This document shows, one piece after another, positions 63,568 through 64,000 of a DNA stretch of 64,000 nucleotides. Position numbers and translations under genes: made by a program. The DNA comes from an uncultured bacterium (GTDB lineage: Bacteria > Bacillota > Clostridia > Lachnospirales > Lachnospiraceae), in NCBI GenBank assembly GCA_947073545.1, contig CAMTMP010000011.1, forward strand, positions 1 through 64,000, in the 5' to 3' direction. The first letter of the stretch is position 1. Every line of letters begins with the position of its first letter. The notes below the pieces were generated by a model. The model did no database searches. It saw only the letters and a program-made list of their open reading frames with translations, and had not been told where the DNA came from.

Positions 63568-64000
63568 ATGAAAAAAGCAATCAATCAATCTACGCTGACA
63601 ACAATTTTGAATGTCGGCTCCATATGCGCACTGCTGTTTATGCTGGTGCTGTTAGTTACATACAGTAATGTGAGCCGCCGGCTGGAAACCGCCAGCGAGG
63701 ATCGTTTTGAACTGACCTACAATGCCAACCGCTTTATGAACGGTTCCGCCTATCTGACCAACGAAGTCCGTGCCTACGCGTCCACCGGAGATCAGGTGCA
63801 CTACGATAACTATTGGAATGAAGTTAATACGTTAAAAAACCGGGATATCGGCGTTGCAGCCATGCAGGAAATCGGTATCACGAACGAAGAACAGAAGATG
63901 ATTGACGGTATGTACAGCCTTTCTAACGAGCTGGTTCCTCTGGAGGAGGCAGCCATGAAGCAGGTGCAGGCCGGTGAGCAGAGCGCCGCTGTCGATTACG
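63568..64000 (+). CDS. Chemoreceptor or sensor protein, N-terminal part, cut by window end
   Basis: 144 codons remain open to the last base. A basic start (MKKAINQSTLTTILNVG) is followed by TM1 (SICALLFMLVLLVTY) and an extracellular helical region (ETASEDRFELTYNANRFMNG, AYLTNEVRAYASTGDQVHYD) typical of four-helix-bundle sensor domains in methyl-accepting chemotaxis proteins. HAMP and signalling parts would lie beyond the window. A histidine kinase or cyclase with the same sensor type cannot be excluded. Confidence 0.72.
   Translation, partial: MKKAINQSTLTTILNVGSICALLFMLVLLVTYSNVSRRLETASEDRFELTYNANRFMNGSAYLTNEVRAYASTGDQVHYDNYWNEVNTLKNRDIGVAAMQEIGITNEEQKMIDGMYSLSNELVPLEEAAMKQVQAGEQSAAVDY

Overview
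The window reads as chromosome of an anaerobic gut Firmicute, most likely a Lachnospiraceae/Clostridia member. This is inferred from product types (bile salt hydrolase, BceRSAB-like and LytTR/GHKL modules, PocR hybrid kinase, DUF6020 and DUF4422 proteins), strong AGGAGG-type ribosome sites, frequent GTG starts, and the gene styles. No rRNA, tRNA or CRISPR array was recognised.

Bases 1 to about 12,650 are AT-rich accessory DNA unlike the rest. They hold the 3' part of a DNA phosphorothioation locus (dndD with an apparent internal stop, then dndE), an AlbA_2/ATPase-type regulator with a 12-bp tandem repeat, and a 1555-residue NACHT/STAND-like NTPase. The NTPase lies between two diverged direct copies of a MobC-like/DUF6061-like module. 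A small block follows with two GNAT proteins and a frameshifted transglutaminase-like protein. This looks like a mobile defence island with several decayed genes.

From 12.8 kb the composition rises to about 45-50% GC. Here lie sbcD-sbcC, a DegV protein, an HxlR regulator, gene remnants (metallo-beta-lactamase fold, chromate transporter), a methyltransferase, a GNAT protein, a chemoreceptor, a bile salt hydrolase, and an MBOAT/SGNH acyl-transfer pair.

Bases 26.4-36.7 kb carry two sensor/ABC-exporter modules. The first is an OmpR/HisKA pair followed by ATPase and FtsX permease. The second is a GHKL/LytTR pair divergent from an ATPase and FtsX permease, with three AAACTTTACAT repeats between them that fit LytTR operators. 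A deoxyinosine glycosylase follows, then an MFS exporter preceded by a short leader ORF and stem-loop that resemble an attenuator.

Bases 39-43.7 kb encode a signalling cluster: hemerythrin-CheX-like protein, dual-receiver protein and PocR hybrid kinase. Two polar amino acid ABC transporters follow (43.9-49.2 kb). The second has a binding protein whose two sequence segments are in reversed order, a natural circular permutation and the most striking find here. Then come a MotA/TolQ/ExbB-like protein with a membrane-anchored LuxR regulator, two MATE exporters, a DUF4422 glycosyltransferase, a DUF4163/DUF3298 lipoprotein, a UDP-sugar pyrophosphorylase with galE (nucleotide-sugar supply), a hemolysin III protein, a DUF6020 membrane protein, a small alarmone synthetase, a truncated receiver and the start of a second chemoreceptor that runs off the window.
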